Positions 42,065 to 51,487 are shown, counted from the first letter of the stretch. The stretch is 64,000 nt of DNA from Chamaesiphon sp031376885 (GCA_031376885.1 JANMEL010000135.1:3632-67631); one strand, 5' to 3'. Notes: generated by a model not told the origin, from the sequence alone. Numbers and translations: made by a program.

Positions 42065-43029
42065 ATGAGCAAGTTATTTAAACAGATATCAGAGTCTAAA
42101 TATGGGGAATGGGCATTATATGGAATTGGAGGATTAGTTTCTGTATCTCTTTTTCCTGGATTTTCGCTTGGCTGGCTATGCTTAAATATACTTATTTTTT
42201 ACTTTTTTTATACGATATCGATCGTTCTACACGAACTAGGTCATGCAGTTACAGCTCTATTGCTAGGGATGGAAGTTACGGAAATTATTATTGGCAAGGG
42301 GAAAATGTCTGTGACTTTAAGCTATTTGGGATACATTTTACAATCAAGCAATTTCCTATCTGTGGAGCAGTTTACGTTTTAGGAAAATCAACTTTTCTTT
42401 ACCGAACGAGAATGTTTTTTATTTCTCTATCTGGCTTATTAAATAATTTAATCTTAGTTTGGTTGGCAGTGGAATTTCCTAGAGAATTTATGACTATCCC
42501 TCCTGCAACAGTTTATGTGTTTCCTGGAATTATTTTATGCCTTGCAAATATTACTCTTGTCACGTATAGTTTATCTCCACGTCATGTCAATATGTATGGG
42601 GGAACGATGCCTACTGATGGTTTGCGAATGCTCCAATTACCATTTCTATCTACAAGAGAAGTTGCTGAGGAGATTTCCACATCGTGGCTACTTGATGGAT
42701 ATAATTTAGAATGTGCTGGTAACGCTCGACAGGCGATCGATAGTTTTACTAAAGCAATCCAATATAATCCAGATTACTTTGACTGTTATCACCGTAGAGG
42801 AAATGCTTATCGCAAGATCAAAGACGATCGACAAGCGATCGATGATTACAAAAAGGCGATCGATCTGATTAGTAAGAGAATTAAGCTAGAGCGACTAAAT
42901 GCAGCTAATTATTATAAAGTCATAGCGATCGAAGATTTACAGATGGCAGAATCTCTTTGCTTAGAGCATGGAAGTGCTAGTCTTTTAAAACAAATCAGGG
43001 AGGAGCTTGAAAAAATCAGTATTAAATGA
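42065..43029 (+). pseudogene. M50-type (site-2) membrane metallopeptidase fused to TPRs, frameshifted
   Basis: The first frame (ATG at 42065) gives membrane spans and the metal motif VLHELGHAVTALLLGMEV, then IIIGKGK at about 42304. The protein then continues in another frame as NVCDFKLFGIHFTIKQFPIC, GLLNNLILVWLAV and GTMPTDGLRML, the M50 aspartate motif, and finishes with a TPR-like pair (NLECAGNARQAIDSFTKAIQ). Adding one A to the A4 run at 42302-42305 joins the frames. So it is either a broken gene or a sequence error. In M50 enzymes both halves of the active site are needed. Confidence 0.7.
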
Positions 43030-43042
43030 TGCAACAACCGTT

Positions 43043-43112
43043 AAAAAGGGTGGAAAATTGTTACTCACCCTAGATATTATCTAATTTAGCATCAATTAAC
43101 TGAATAGAACCA
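43043..43112. repeat. Partial copy of the tkt 3' end and terminator
   Basis: This matches 46306-46370 at about 75-78 percent. It includes the GGGTGG...CACCCT hairpin, ATCTAATTTAG, and the TTA stop with the last codons of tkt (minus strand). It lies 3.2 kb from the real tkt end. Confidence 0.6.
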
Positions 43113-43162
43113 GCATAAATTTGGGAACCATATACATATTATGGACTTTATCATCTTTCCCA

Positions 43163-44308
43163 ATGACGATCGGCAAACAATCCCCCATTAGCGCAGTCTC
43201 TCCGATAGATCGTCGGATCGCGTCTGTTACTGAGAATAGATTACTCTTCGAGTCTAAGCATCAATATCTACTTTTATATCGAATTATCTACTGGTTGTCG
43301 ATTCCATATTGTTTGTTTGCGGCTGGATCGTCTATGTCTACTGCTGGAAATCTTCTAGCACTCATTTTATCAAAAACCGTCAAGGCATCTTATTTACATA
43401 TAGTAAATGATATTCCTCTATTGCTAGGCTTCAGTTTTATAATTTTCATTTCAGTAGTATGCGCCTCAATATTATTATTGATACCTTTTCGGCTGGTGAA
43501 ATTGAATGTTGCGGAATCCTGTGCTTTTGAGCGGGGTACTTCCTCCGATCTCCATTTTGGAGAAGTCTGTATTTATCAAAGAAATATATGTACCAATAAA
43601 AGGGGAATTGTCAAACTTCAATTAGATACGATTCTAGATATTCGGCTCGAATCTCCTGGGTGGAGAAATGGATGGAAATTTACGATTGGATTGATTACGA
43701 GTCAACAATTAGAGTCGATCTGTATTTATCATTCATCATTGCCTGGTGTAGACTGGGAAATAGATCCAAGTAAGGTAGGAGTAAAATTTCAAGCAACGAT
43801 AAACTCATTAAATCGTGAGCTAGAATTAACTCGTGATTTTTTATATCTATCTCCGAAGCCCGCATATTTAAACAAGGTAATTTCTAATTCTATTTTCCCT
43901 GAATTGCACAAACTTTATCATCTACTAAAAATCCTAGATGAAACATCTAGCAATCTAACTTATAAGCTAACGCATAGTTTGTCACCATATGGAGAAACTT
44001 GGAATTTCAACTCAGATTCAGGCATAGTTACGGTTCAATATCGATATTTTGTCAAGATATCTACTAAATCTATTGCGATGGACACAATTCAAGAGATAGC
44101 CATTGAAAGAGAATTAATTAGTCCAGTTGATGGTATATATAGATTTTTTAGTGGTCGATCGAACGAAAAATACAGTGCGATTTTACTTATAGAGGGGAAA
44201 GATAACTGCGAACGAATTTTCACCTCTAGCAGTTTATCAGATGTGAAAGATTTTGTCGATCGAGTTAATTATCATATCGATCGATCCCGTCAAACATCCA
44301 AAGTATAA
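43163..44308 (+). CDS. Membrane protein of unknown function
   Basis: This 381-residue protein from the ATG at 43163 has two hydrophobic segments in the first third (IIYWLSIPYCLFAAG region; LLLGFSFIIFISVVCASILLL). A large soluble domain follows with two PH-like halves: FERGTSSDLHFGEVCIYQRN and later NFNSDSGIVTVQYRYFVKIS. No known family. A TTG start at 43121 is possible but weak. It may be functionally linked to the downstream TPR gene, 17 bp away. Confidence 0.6.
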   Translation: MTIGKQSPISAVSPIDRRIASVTENRLLFESKHQYLLLYRIIYWLSIPYCLFAAGSSMSTAGNLLALILSKTVKASYLHIVNDIPLLLGFSFIIFISVVCASILLLIPFRLVKLNVAESCAFERGTSSDLHFGEVCIYQRNICTNKRGIVKLQLDTILDIRLESPGWRNGWKFTIGLITSQQLESICIYHSSLPGVDWEIDPSKVGVKFQATINSLNRELELTRDFLYLSPKPAYLNKVISNSIFPELHKLYHLLKILDETSSNLTYKLTHSLSPYGETWNFNSDSGIVTVQYRYFVKISTKSIAMDTIQEIAIERELISPVDGIYRFFSGRSNEKYSAILLIEGKDNCERIFTSSSLSDVKDFVDRVNYHIDRSRQTSKV

Positions 44309-44325
44309 TTTATTAGGTAAAGATA

Positions 44326-45633
44326 GTGAAAATTAAAGCAAAGTTAATTGTGCCGCTCGTGTTGGCATCGCTACTGATTAATATCCCGATAGTAATGGCT
44401 ATGGGTAGCGAATCGCTCTTGCAACAGGGTATCGTAGCCAATAAAGATCGTGAATACGATAAAGCGATTAAATTATTGACTAGTACGTTGCAACAAGAGC
44501 CAAAACTAGTAGAGGCTTATATCGAACGTGGTAAAGCAAAATTCTATTTAGAGCAATATAAAGAAGCGATCGAAGATTTCGATCGAGCCTTGCAAGAGAA
44601 GCCAAATTCTGTAGATGCTTATATCAGTAGAGGTAAAGCAAAATCGTATTTAAAGCAAGATAAAGAAGCAATGAAGGATTTGGATCGAGCCATTGAATTA
44701 AATCCTAAATCTCTCCCTGCATATGTTTGGCGGGGGAAATTATATAGAGATGACTTCAAGCAAAAAGAACGGGGTAACGAAGACTTCGATCGAGCATTAA
44801 AGATTATTCCTGAATCGGATGAAGATTATTGGGGATTAGAAATTATATTTGAAGATAGAAAAGATTATGCCGCAGGGATAAGATATTTTACTAATGCCAT
44901 AGATTTCAATTACAAAAACAAACATTATACTTACGTTCAAATAGCTTGGCTTTATCGCGACATGAATCCACCTAATTTCAATCTGGCAATTATTAACGAA
45001 CGTAATTTCCTTCGATCTAAAAATGAACTAACTACGGGTCAACAATCAAGATCGCACCAACGAATAGCATTAAGTTATCTATATCTAAATAAATATAATG
45101 AAGTAATCCAGAGTGCTAATGAGTCACTTCGGCTAAATCCGAAAAATGATTTAAGTTTAGCCCATCGAGGACAAGCTTTTTATTCCCTCAAAAATTCTTC
45201 AGCAGCGTTGAGAGATTTTGATAACGCGATCGCGATTAGTCCAAAATTTGCCTTTTTCCATACATGGAGAGGCTATATTTATCGCGATCTGAATAACTAT
45301 GAACGAGCAATTATAGAATTCGATCGAGCAATCCAATTATCCCCATCAACAGCTTATCACTACAAGAATAGAGGTGATATCAATTTTTATCGATTAAATC
45401 GATCCGCCGCAGGTTTAGCAGATTATCAAAAAGCACTAAAACTCGCCAAGTTAGATGGAGATGTAGAAATGGTTAAAGATTTGAATGATTCGATCGACGA
45501 TCTTCAAACTCAGCCTCAACGGATGATAATTGGTTGTGCGATCGCTTTTTTATTAAGTATGGTTGGTTTTGCTGGTTTAATGGCGATCGGTCGTCACAAT
45601 GAAGCCAAATATTTACGACAGTTTAGAGGCTAA
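44326..45633 (+). CDS. TPR-repeat protein with signal peptide and C-terminal membrane span
   Basis: This 435-residue protein uses a GTG start at 44326. It has an N-terminal signal or anchor (VPLVLASLLINIPIVMA), about nine TPR units with repeated YxxRGxAKxxLxxYxxAIxDFDRAL patterns, and one span near the C-terminus (IIGCAIAFLLSMVGFAGLMA). It would be a membrane-anchored scaffold. The gene lies between an unknown membrane protein and a BrnT-type pair, inside a block flanked by tkt 3' end copies. Confidence 0.75.
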   Translation: MKIKAKLIVPLVLASLLINIPIVMAMGSESLLQQGIVANKDREYDKAIKLLTSTLQQEPKLVEAYIERGKAKFYLEQYKEAIEDFDRALQEKPNSVDAYISRGKAKSYLKQDKEAMKDLDRAIELNPKSLPAYVWRGKLYRDDFKQKERGNEDFDRALKIIPESDEDYWGLEIIFEDRKDYAAGIRYFTNAIDFNYKNKHYTYVQIAWLYRDMNPPNFNLAIINERNFLRSKNELTTGQQSRSHQRIALSYLYLNKYNEVIQSANESLRLNPKNDLSLAHRGQAFYSLKNSSAALRDFDNAIAISPKFAFFHTWRGYIYRDLNNYERAIIEFDRAIQLSPSTAYHYKNRGDINFYRLNRSAAGLADYQKALKLAKLDGDVEMVKDLNDSIDDLQTQPQRMIIGCAIAFLLSMVGFAGLMAIGRHNEAKYLRQFRG

Positions 45634-45706
45634 ATATTTGTAAGGGCCAGGCTTAGTGACGGTCGAGTGAGATCGGAGTAGTGAGCATAATTTATTTTAT
45701 TACCAG

Positions 45707-46012
45707 CTAGATTGTGACTGGAGTGAGAATAATTTTTCCGTCTTCAACCTCGATCTCAAAATATTCGCTCGATTGGATTTGGGCTATAATATCTTTGGGA
45801 AAAGTAAGCTGATTTTCGGTTGTTAATTTAGCAAGCACTTTTAGTGCTGGGAAGTTTTGGGTGCTAGTGTTATCAACCTGATGGTGAATAGTCACAGAAT
45901 GTCCTTGTTGATAAGCTTTATGGTGTTTGCCCCGTACTCCTTTGCTAAAGTCGTACTCTGGAAGCAAATCATCTTCATCAATGTTTGAAGGAGTATAATT
46001 AGTCTTGCTCAT
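45707..46012 (-). CDS. Antitoxin of a BrnT-type pair (AbrB-like C-terminus)
   Basis: This 101-residue protein starts with an acidic part and EYDFSKGVRGKHHKAYQQGH, and its C-terminal LAKLTTENQLTFPKDIIAQI with IEVEDGKIILTPV looks like an AbrB/SpoVT-type DNA-binding beta fold. It overlaps the toxin gene by 14 bp (45999-46012). It likely binds both toxin and operator. Confidence 0.75.
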   Translation of the reverse strand: MSKTNYTPSNIDEDDLLPEYDFSKGVRGKHHKAYQQGHSVTIHHQVDNTSTQNFPALKVLAKLTTENQLTFPKDIIAQIQSSEYFEIEVEDGKIILTPVTI

Positions 46013-46277
46013 ATATTCTTATCTCTCGGTTAGTGGCACAGCGAGAACTAATGATGCGGATATAATTGTCTCTTTCGGTGTAAACTACAACCAATAAGCG
46101 ACCCAGATTAGATATTCCAATGTCAATATAGCGATCTTCGTCGGTAGAGTGTTCTAAGTCCGCAATCGTTACCGAGTTAGAGTCTGCAAAAACTGTTTTA
46201 GCTTCATCAAAATGTACACCATGCTTAATTGCATTTCGATCTGCTTTGAGCTTATCCCATTCAAACTTTAAACTCAT
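45999..46277 (-). CDS. BrnT-family toxin
   Basis: This 92-residue protein begins MSLKFEWDKLKADRNAIKHG, the standard BrnT opening, and continues VHFDEAKTVFADSNSVTIAD, then IGISNLGRLLVVVYTERDN and IISSRCATNREIRIYEQ. BrnT toxins are RelE-like RNases. The ATG at 46277 fits the family; a longer frame begins at 46325. Confidence 0.87.
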   Translation of the reverse strand: MSLKFEWDKLKADRNAIKHGVHFDEAKTVFADSNSVTIADLEHSTDEDRYIDIGISNLGRLLVVVYTERDNYIRIISSRCATNREIRIYEQD

Positions 46278-46306
46278 TATAACTAGATATTTATCGAAAA
46301 TAAAGA

Positions 46307-46328
46307 AGGGTGGGCAATTGCCCACCCT
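46307..46328 (-). terminator. tkt terminator hairpin
   Basis: A perfect 22-base palindrome of AGGGTGGG and CCCACCCT around CAATTG lies 26 bp beyond the tkt stop. On the minus strand it is followed by a T-rich run. Confidence 0.65.
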
Positions 46329-46353
46329 GGATATTTATCTAATTTAGAATTGA

Positions 46354-48366
46354 TTAGCCGAGGATAGATTTGGCTGTAGCGATGACGTTATCGACGGTGA
46401 AACCGAATTTGTCCATACATACGCCACCAGGAGCGGAAGCACCAAAACGATCGATTGTGACTAAACCGCCATCGATACCGACGAAACGGTGCCAACCCAT
46501 GCTGCAAGCTGCTTCGACGGCGACGCGCTTGGTGACTGCTTTGGGTAAGACAGACTCTTTGTAGGCTGCATCTTGTTCGTCAAAACATTCCCAGGAAGGC
46601 ATGGAGACGACGCGAACTTTTTTGCCTTCAGCGGTGAGTTTTTCGGCTGCTGTGACGCAAAGGCTGACTTCAGAACCAGTACCGATGAGGATGATGTCGG
46701 GGGTACCTTGGGAGTCAACCACAGTGTATGCTCCTTTGGCAACTCCGGCGATCGAAGTACCAGCCAAGTTAGGTAGGTTTTGACGAGATAATGCTAGTAG
46801 GCTAGGAGCTTGTTTGTTGGAACGCTCGATCGCCACCTTATACGCCCCAGAAGTCTCGTTACCGTCGGCGGGACGGATTACGGTCAAATTGGGAATTGCA
46901 CGCAGGGAAGCGATGGTTTCGATGGGTTGGTGAGTGGGGCCATCTTCACCTTGTCCGACGGAATCGTGAGTCATTACCCAGATGGAGCCAGCTTGAGACA
47001 GTGCGGAGAGGCGAATCGGTGCCCGCATGTAGTCGCTGAAGATCAGGAAGGTTGCGCCGTAGGGAATCAAACCGGAGTTGTGGAGAGCGATACCGTTACA
47101 AATGGCTCCCATTGCATGTTCCCGTACGCCGAAGTGGACGTTGCGATTTTGGAACTGTCCTTTTTGGAAGTCGCCCAAACCTTTGAGTTCGGTGAGGTTG
47201 GAGTGGGTTAAGTCAGCGGAACCGCCGATTAAACCAGGTAATACTGGTGCGAGTGCATTGAGGCATTTTTCGGAGTGTTTCCGACTGGCAACTGCGGCAT
47301 CTGCGGGGGTGTAGGTGGGGAGTACGCTATCCCAACCTGTGGGGAGGGTACCGGAGATCAAACCGTTAAATTCGGCGGCTTCGGTGGGGTATTTGGTGGT
47401 GTAGGTAGCTAGGGTTGCGTTCCATTCTGCTTCGGATTTGGCACCTGCATCGATGGCTTCGCGCATGTGAGCTACTGCATCGGCGGGTAGTTCAAAGGGT
47501 GCGTGTGTCCATTCGAGTTGAGCGCGGGTGAGTTCGATTTCGGCTGCGCCTAGTGCTGCACCGTGGATACCTGCGGTACCGGATTTGTTGGGGGAACCGT
47601 AACCGATGATGGTGGTGACTTTGATCATCGTGGGTTTGTCGGTGACGGATTTAGCTTCGGCGATCGCTGCTTCGATTCCGGCTAAGTCGGTGTTACCATC
47701 TTTGACATGGATGGTGTGCCAACCGTAGGATTCAAATCGTTTGGATACGTCTTCGGTGAAGGCTACGTCGGTGGAACCATCGATCGAGATATGGTTGTCA
47801 TCATACAGGACGATCAGTTTACCTAGACCCCAATGTCCGGCGATCGAAGCCGCTTCACCAGAAATCCCTTCCATATTACAACCATCGCCGACGATAACGT
47901 AGGTGTAATGATCGACAACAGTTGCATCGGGTTTGTTAAATTTAGCAGCCAAATGAGCTTCAGCTAGAGCCAAACCTACACCGTTAGCAATCCCCTGACC
48001 GAGGGGGCCAGTAGTTACTTCGATTCCGGCAGTTTCAAAGTTTTCGGGGTGTCCAGGGGTGCTAGAACCCCACTGGCGGAAGTTTTTGATGTCGTCCATA
48101 CTGACGCTATCGTAGCCAGTTAGATGCAATAGGGCATATTGCAACATCGAACCATGTCCAGCGGATAGTACAAACCGATCGCGGTTGAACCATTGGGGGT
48201 TTTTGGGGTTGTGGTTCATGAATTTTTGCCACAACACATAAGCCATCGGAGCCGCACCCATTGGTAAACCAGGGTGTCCAGATTTGGCTTTTTCGATCGC
48301 ATCTACAGCGAGAAAGCGAATGGAGTTGATAGAAAGTAGGTCTACGGATTGAGCTGTAACAGGCAT
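46354..48366 (-). CDS. tkt: Transketolase
   Basis: This 670-residue thiamine-diphosphate enzyme transfers two-carbon units in the Calvin cycle and pentose-phosphate pathway. The ThDP motif is GDGCNMEGISGEAASIAGHWGL near 157-178 (GDG...N). The N-terminal GHPGLPMGAAPM and the central HDSVGQGEDGPTHQPIE, with the catalytic histidine region, are all present. Length is normal. The last codons and terminator are duplicated at 43.0 kb. Confidence 0.95.
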   Translation of the reverse strand: MPVTAQSVDLLSINSIRFLAVDAIEKAKSGHPGLPMGAAPMAYVLWQKFMNHNPKNPQWFNRDRFVLSAGHGSMLQYALLHLTGYDSVSMDDIKNFRQWGSSTPGHPENFETAGIEVTTGPLGQGIANGVGLALAEAHLAAKFNKPDATVVDHYTYVIVGDGCNMEGISGEAASIAGHWGLGKLIVLYDDNHISIDGSTDVAFTEDVSKRFESYGWHTIHVKDGNTDLAGIEAAIAEAKSVTDKPTMIKVTTIIGYGSPNKSGTAGIHGAALGAAEIELTRAQLEWTHAPFELPADAVAHMREAIDAGAKSEAEWNATLATYTTKYPTEAAEFNGLISGTLPTGWDSVLPTYTPADAAVASRKHSEKCLNALAPVLPGLIGGSADLTHSNLTELKGLGDFQKGQFQNRNVHFGVREHAMGAICNGIALHNSGLIPYGATFLIFSDYMRAPIRLSALSQAGSIWVMTHDSVGQGEDGPTHQPIETIASLRAIPNLTVIRPADGNETSGAYKVAIERSNKQAPSLLALSRQNLPNLAGTSIAGVAKGAYTVVDSQGTPDIILIGTGSEVSLCVTAAEKLTAEGKKVRVVSMPSWECFDEQDAAYKESVLPKAVTKRVAVEAACSMGWHRFVGIDGGLVTIDRFGASAPGGVCMDKFGFTVDNVIATAKSILG

Positions 48367-48896
48367 GATTTATATTATTTAAACTACTGGGTGAGTTTAC
48401 CAGGTGCATTTGAGGCGAACCCAAACCGATTGCAGACAAACCTAATTTACCAGCTTATGGTCGATCGAGTATTAGACAAATCCTTTACTGTGCGATCGTA
48501 AACGGGTCTGCATCTAACGTAACAATTGCTAACCATCATCCCATTTGCTGGAAGCATGGGCAAGGGGGGGAAGTGCGATGGCTGTAATGAATATTTAGAT
48601 TAGACTTCCTGCGAAAGTCAGGGAATAGGGGATAGGGAATAGGGAATAGGGGGAATTTAGGGGTGAAAACGGTATTGAAAATAATTGTGCTTTTACTGTC
48701 GCAGAAGGTCTAATAGACGATTGCGACTCCCGCGCTTACAGGATTGCAGGTGGTGAGGAGAGAATGCGGATTTCAAGAGTTTTATTTTTAACAACCAAAA
48801 TCTGGTGATTCGATCGAAATGTGGATGCTGGAACATTTGGGTGATAATATCTACAGGCCGATCGATTGGTGTAGATCGACTATGTGTGGATCGTGA
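48367..48896. other. Intergenic region with a GGGAATA tandem repeat
   Basis: This 530-bp spacer between divergent tkt and the TVP38 gene contains a GGGGATAGGGAATA tandem stretch at about 48624-48652 and a small AGACTTCCTGCGAAAGTC repeat near 48603, which also occurs, altered, at 39.0 kb. No coding frame, tRNA or clear regulatory RNA is visible. Confidence 0.4.
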
Positions 48897-49622
48897 ATGC
48901 TAATGCAACTGTTTCGAGTTTTTTACAAGCCTAAGTTTTGGTTAGTGGTAGTATTGACGATGGCGATCTCCATCGCATCTTATTGTTTGGATATTCACCA
49001 TTTACTCAAACCCACCTGGGATTGGCGGGATAATTCGATCGCCAAAAATCCGCTGAATTTTATAATTTTATTCAATGTGTTGACTCTGGTTGGATTTCCT
49101 GGTTCTTTACTCACGCTCAAATCGGGGTATGTGTTTGGAGTTGGATGGGGGACTTTCTATGTCTTAATTGCTGCGACGATCGGTGCGACGTTGGCGTTTC
49201 TATTTGGACGTTATCTTAGTCGAGATTGGGTTCAAAAAAGAGTAGCGGGAAATGTCCAGTTTAGAGCGATCGATCGAGCTGTGACCATCGAAGGGTGGAA
49301 GATTGTTCTACTGGTGCGTTTGTCTCCTCTATTCCCATTTAATCTTACGAACTATGCCTTTGGGGTGAGTCAGATTTCGCTCAAAAACTATATTATCGGT
49401 TCGATCGGTATTTTGCCTGGTACATTTTTGTATACCTATATGGGTTCCTTGACCAATAAATTGACTACCCTAAATTTAGCTCAATCTTCTACGGATATGC
49501 CCTTGCAATTTGCCCAATGGGGACTGCGGATCGTCGGACTTCTGGCCACAATTGCGATCGCCTTATATCTAAACCACATTGCCAAAGCAGCTTTGCAACA
49601 ACATTTGGACACCGATCCCTAA
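48897..49622 (+). CDS. TVP38/TMEM64-family membrane protein
   Basis: This 241-residue polytopic protein of the DedA-like VTT superfamily carries the signature LTLKSGYVFGVGWGTFYVLI near residues 73-92 and ATIGATLAFLFGRYLSRDWV, then VLLVRLSPLFPFNLTNYAFG. The N-terminus is basic with one further span. Substrate not known. A separate DedA gene sits at 21.3 kb. Confidence 0.85.
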   Translation: MLMQLFRVFYKPKFWLVVVLTMAISIASYCLDIHHLLKPTWDWRDNSIAKNPLNFIILFNVLTLVGFPGSLLTLKSGYVFGVGWGTFYVLIAATIGATLAFLFGRYLSRDWVQKRVAGNVQFRAIDRAVTIEGWKIVLLVRLSPLFPFNLTNYAFGVSQISLKNYIIGSIGILPGTFLYTYMGSLTNKLTTLNLAQSSTDMPLQFAQWGLRIVGLLATIAIALYLNHIAKAALQQHLDTDP

Positions 49623-49703
49623 TTGACTCAACACTGAGTCGATCGACAAATAATTTCCAACAAAAAGCAGGGGTTTAAATTCTCAATTCTCAATTAATTT
49701 ACT

Positions 49704-50849
49704 ATGCAGAATTTGGTATTAATTGGCGGTGGGCATAGTCACGCGATCGCTTTAAGACTATTCGGATTGAATCCGATCGCCGATCTAAGACTGACATTAA
49801 TTACCGATACTATTTGTGCGGCTTATTCTGGCATGTTACCTGGGCATTTGGGCGGGATTTATACTTTTGAGCAGTGTCATATCGATCTGAAATCTCTGGC
49901 AACATTTGCTCGATCGAAGCTTATTATAGATCGAGCGATCGGTTTAGATTTAGATCGCAATCTAGTATTATGCGATCGACACTCGCCGATTCCATTCGAT
50001 TATTTATCGATCGATATTGGAAGTACCCCAAGTGCGATCGATATTCCTGGTGCAACAGCATACACGATCGCCGCCAAACCTGTCGAGCAATTTCTCTCAT
50101 CCTGGCAACAGTTTATCAGCTCAATAGATCGAGAATCCCCGCAAATAAATCGACCTTTAACACTCGGCATCGTCGGCGGTGGTGCGGGCGGTGTAGAATT
50201 GGCTCTGACATTGCAAACGCGACTCAAATCTCTATTTCAACATCAATATAGTTCGATCGATGTAGATCTATTTCATCGTCAATCGACATTGATGACGGGA
50301 TATCCCGCCAGTGTGGGGCAAAGATTGCAACAAATCTCGATCGATCGTGGTATTCGGCTACATTTGAATGAATCAGTGGTAGCAGTAGAAGCCCTAGATC
50401 GGCTAAAATTGGTGCGGTGTCGATCGGGTTTAGAAGTGCCATGCGATCGAGTAATTTGGGTGACTCAAGCGTCTGCACAGCCTTGGATTCACGCATCAGG
50501 ATTAGCTACCGACGAGCGCGGATTTATCCTGATTAACCACCATCTCCAATCCATCTCCCACCCGCATATTTTCGCCACTGGTGACATCGCCACAATGAAG
50601 AATCGATCCTACCCCAAAGCGGGAGTTTTTGCGGTGCGCCAAGGAAAACCCCTATTTGAAAATCTGCGCCGAATTACGTCAGGACAACCACTCAAACCAT
50701 TTCGACCCCAAAAACAACATCTCGCCCTAATTGGACTGGGAGATCGTCAAGCAATTGCCACTAGAGGCAACATTTCGATCGGCCCATCGCCCCTAATTTG
50801 GTGGTGGAAAGACTGGATCGATCGACGATTTATGGCACAATTCAATTGA
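49704..50849 (+). CDS. FAD/NAD(P)-dependent oxidoreductase resembling the N-terminal half of SelD fusions
   Basis: This 381-residue protein begins with the FAD motif LVLIGGGHSHAIALRLFG. It shows AAYSGMLPGHLGGIYTFEQ, a second Rossmann motif GIVGGGAGGVELALTLQ, and HIFATGDIATM, and ends near WWWKDWIDRRFMAQF. This is the pyridine-nucleotide-disulfide-like domain that in many bacteria is fused N-terminally to selenide water dikinase. Here the SelD half is absent. The neighbour is a TIGR04282-like transferase. The reaction is unknown. Confidence 0.78.
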   Translation: MQNLVLIGGGHSHAIALRLFGLNPIADLRLTLITDTICAAYSGMLPGHLGGIYTFEQCHIDLKSLATFARSKLIIDRAIGLDLDRNLVLCDRHSPIPFDYLSIDIGSTPSAIDIPGATAYTIAAKPVEQFLSSWQQFISSIDRESPQINRPLTLGIVGGGAGGVELALTLQTRLKSLFQHQYSSIDVDLFHRQSTLMTGYPASVGQRLQQISIDRGIRLHLNESVVAVEALDRLKLVRCRSGLEVPCDRVIWVTQASAQPWIHASGLATDERGFILINHHLQSISHPHIFATGDIATMKNRSYPKAGVFAVRQGKPLFENLRRITSGQPLKPFRPQKQHLALIGLGDRQAIATRGNISIGPSPLIWWWKDWIDRRFMAQFN

Positions 50850-50873
50850 GAATTGAGAATTGAGAATTGATGA
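50845..50873. repeat. AATTGAG heptad array between oxidoreductase and transferase genes
   Basis: About four AATTGAG units run from the oxidoreductase stop to the next gene's upstream ATG. It is the same family as at 7.9 kb. Confidence 0.75.
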
Positions 50874-50893
50874 TTAATAATTTAAGTCCCTCG

Positions 50894-51487
50894 ATGTCTA
50901 AAGCCTGTCTAATAATTTTCACCCGTTATCCAGAAGCTGGAAAAGTGAAAACTCGGCTGATTCCAGCTTTGGGTGCGGCGGGTGCTGCCAAACTACATCA
51001 GCAGATGGCCGAAAATACTCTGATTCAGGCTAGAGCAGTACCGCACATCGACATTGAAGTATGGTTCGTGGGTGGAAATACCGCACTAATGCAAGATTGG
51101 TTAGGCGCAGATCTAACATTTCAGGTACAACCAGAAGGCGATTTGGGCGATCGAATGTGTCGAGCATTCGAGAGTGTATTTAGTAGAGGTTATACTAGAG
51201 CGGCGATCGTTGGGACAGATTGCCCAGCACTGACTAAGACGATTTTAGAGCAGAGTTTTAGTAACCTAGAACATCATATCCTGTCGATCGGCCCAGCCAC
51301 AGATGGCGGTTATTATCTGATCGGTTTACAACATTCAATCCCCGAACTCTTTGCAAACATTACATGGAGTACCTCCAGCGTACTTACCCAAACCCTCGCC
51401 ACCGCCGCATCCTTGCAACTTACCCCCAGCCTATTACCCTACCTGCATGATATCGACCTACCCGCCGATCTAAAACACCTCCAATAA
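50894..51487 (+). CDS. TIGR04282-family glycosyltransferase-like protein
   Basis: This 197-residue protein of the TIGR04282/DUF2064 family has the opening ACLIIFTRYPEAGKVKTRLI with a nucleotide-binding pattern, the metal-binding AAIVGTDCPALTKTIL and GPATDGGYYLIGL. Family members include transferases of arsenosugar clusters; the substrate here is open. The ATG at 50894 is chosen; an ATG at 50870 adds eight residues. Its stop is one base before the end of the convergent purM gene. Confidence 0.85.
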   Translation: MSKACLIIFTRYPEAGKVKTRLIPALGAAGAAKLHQQMAENTLIQARAVPHIDIEVWFVGGNTALMQDWLGADLTFQVQPEGDLGDRMCRAFESVFSRGYTRAAIVGTDCPALTKTILEQSFSNLEHHILSIGPATDGGYYLIGLQHSIPELFANITWSTSSVLTQTLATAASLQLTPSLLPYLHDIDLPADLKHLQ

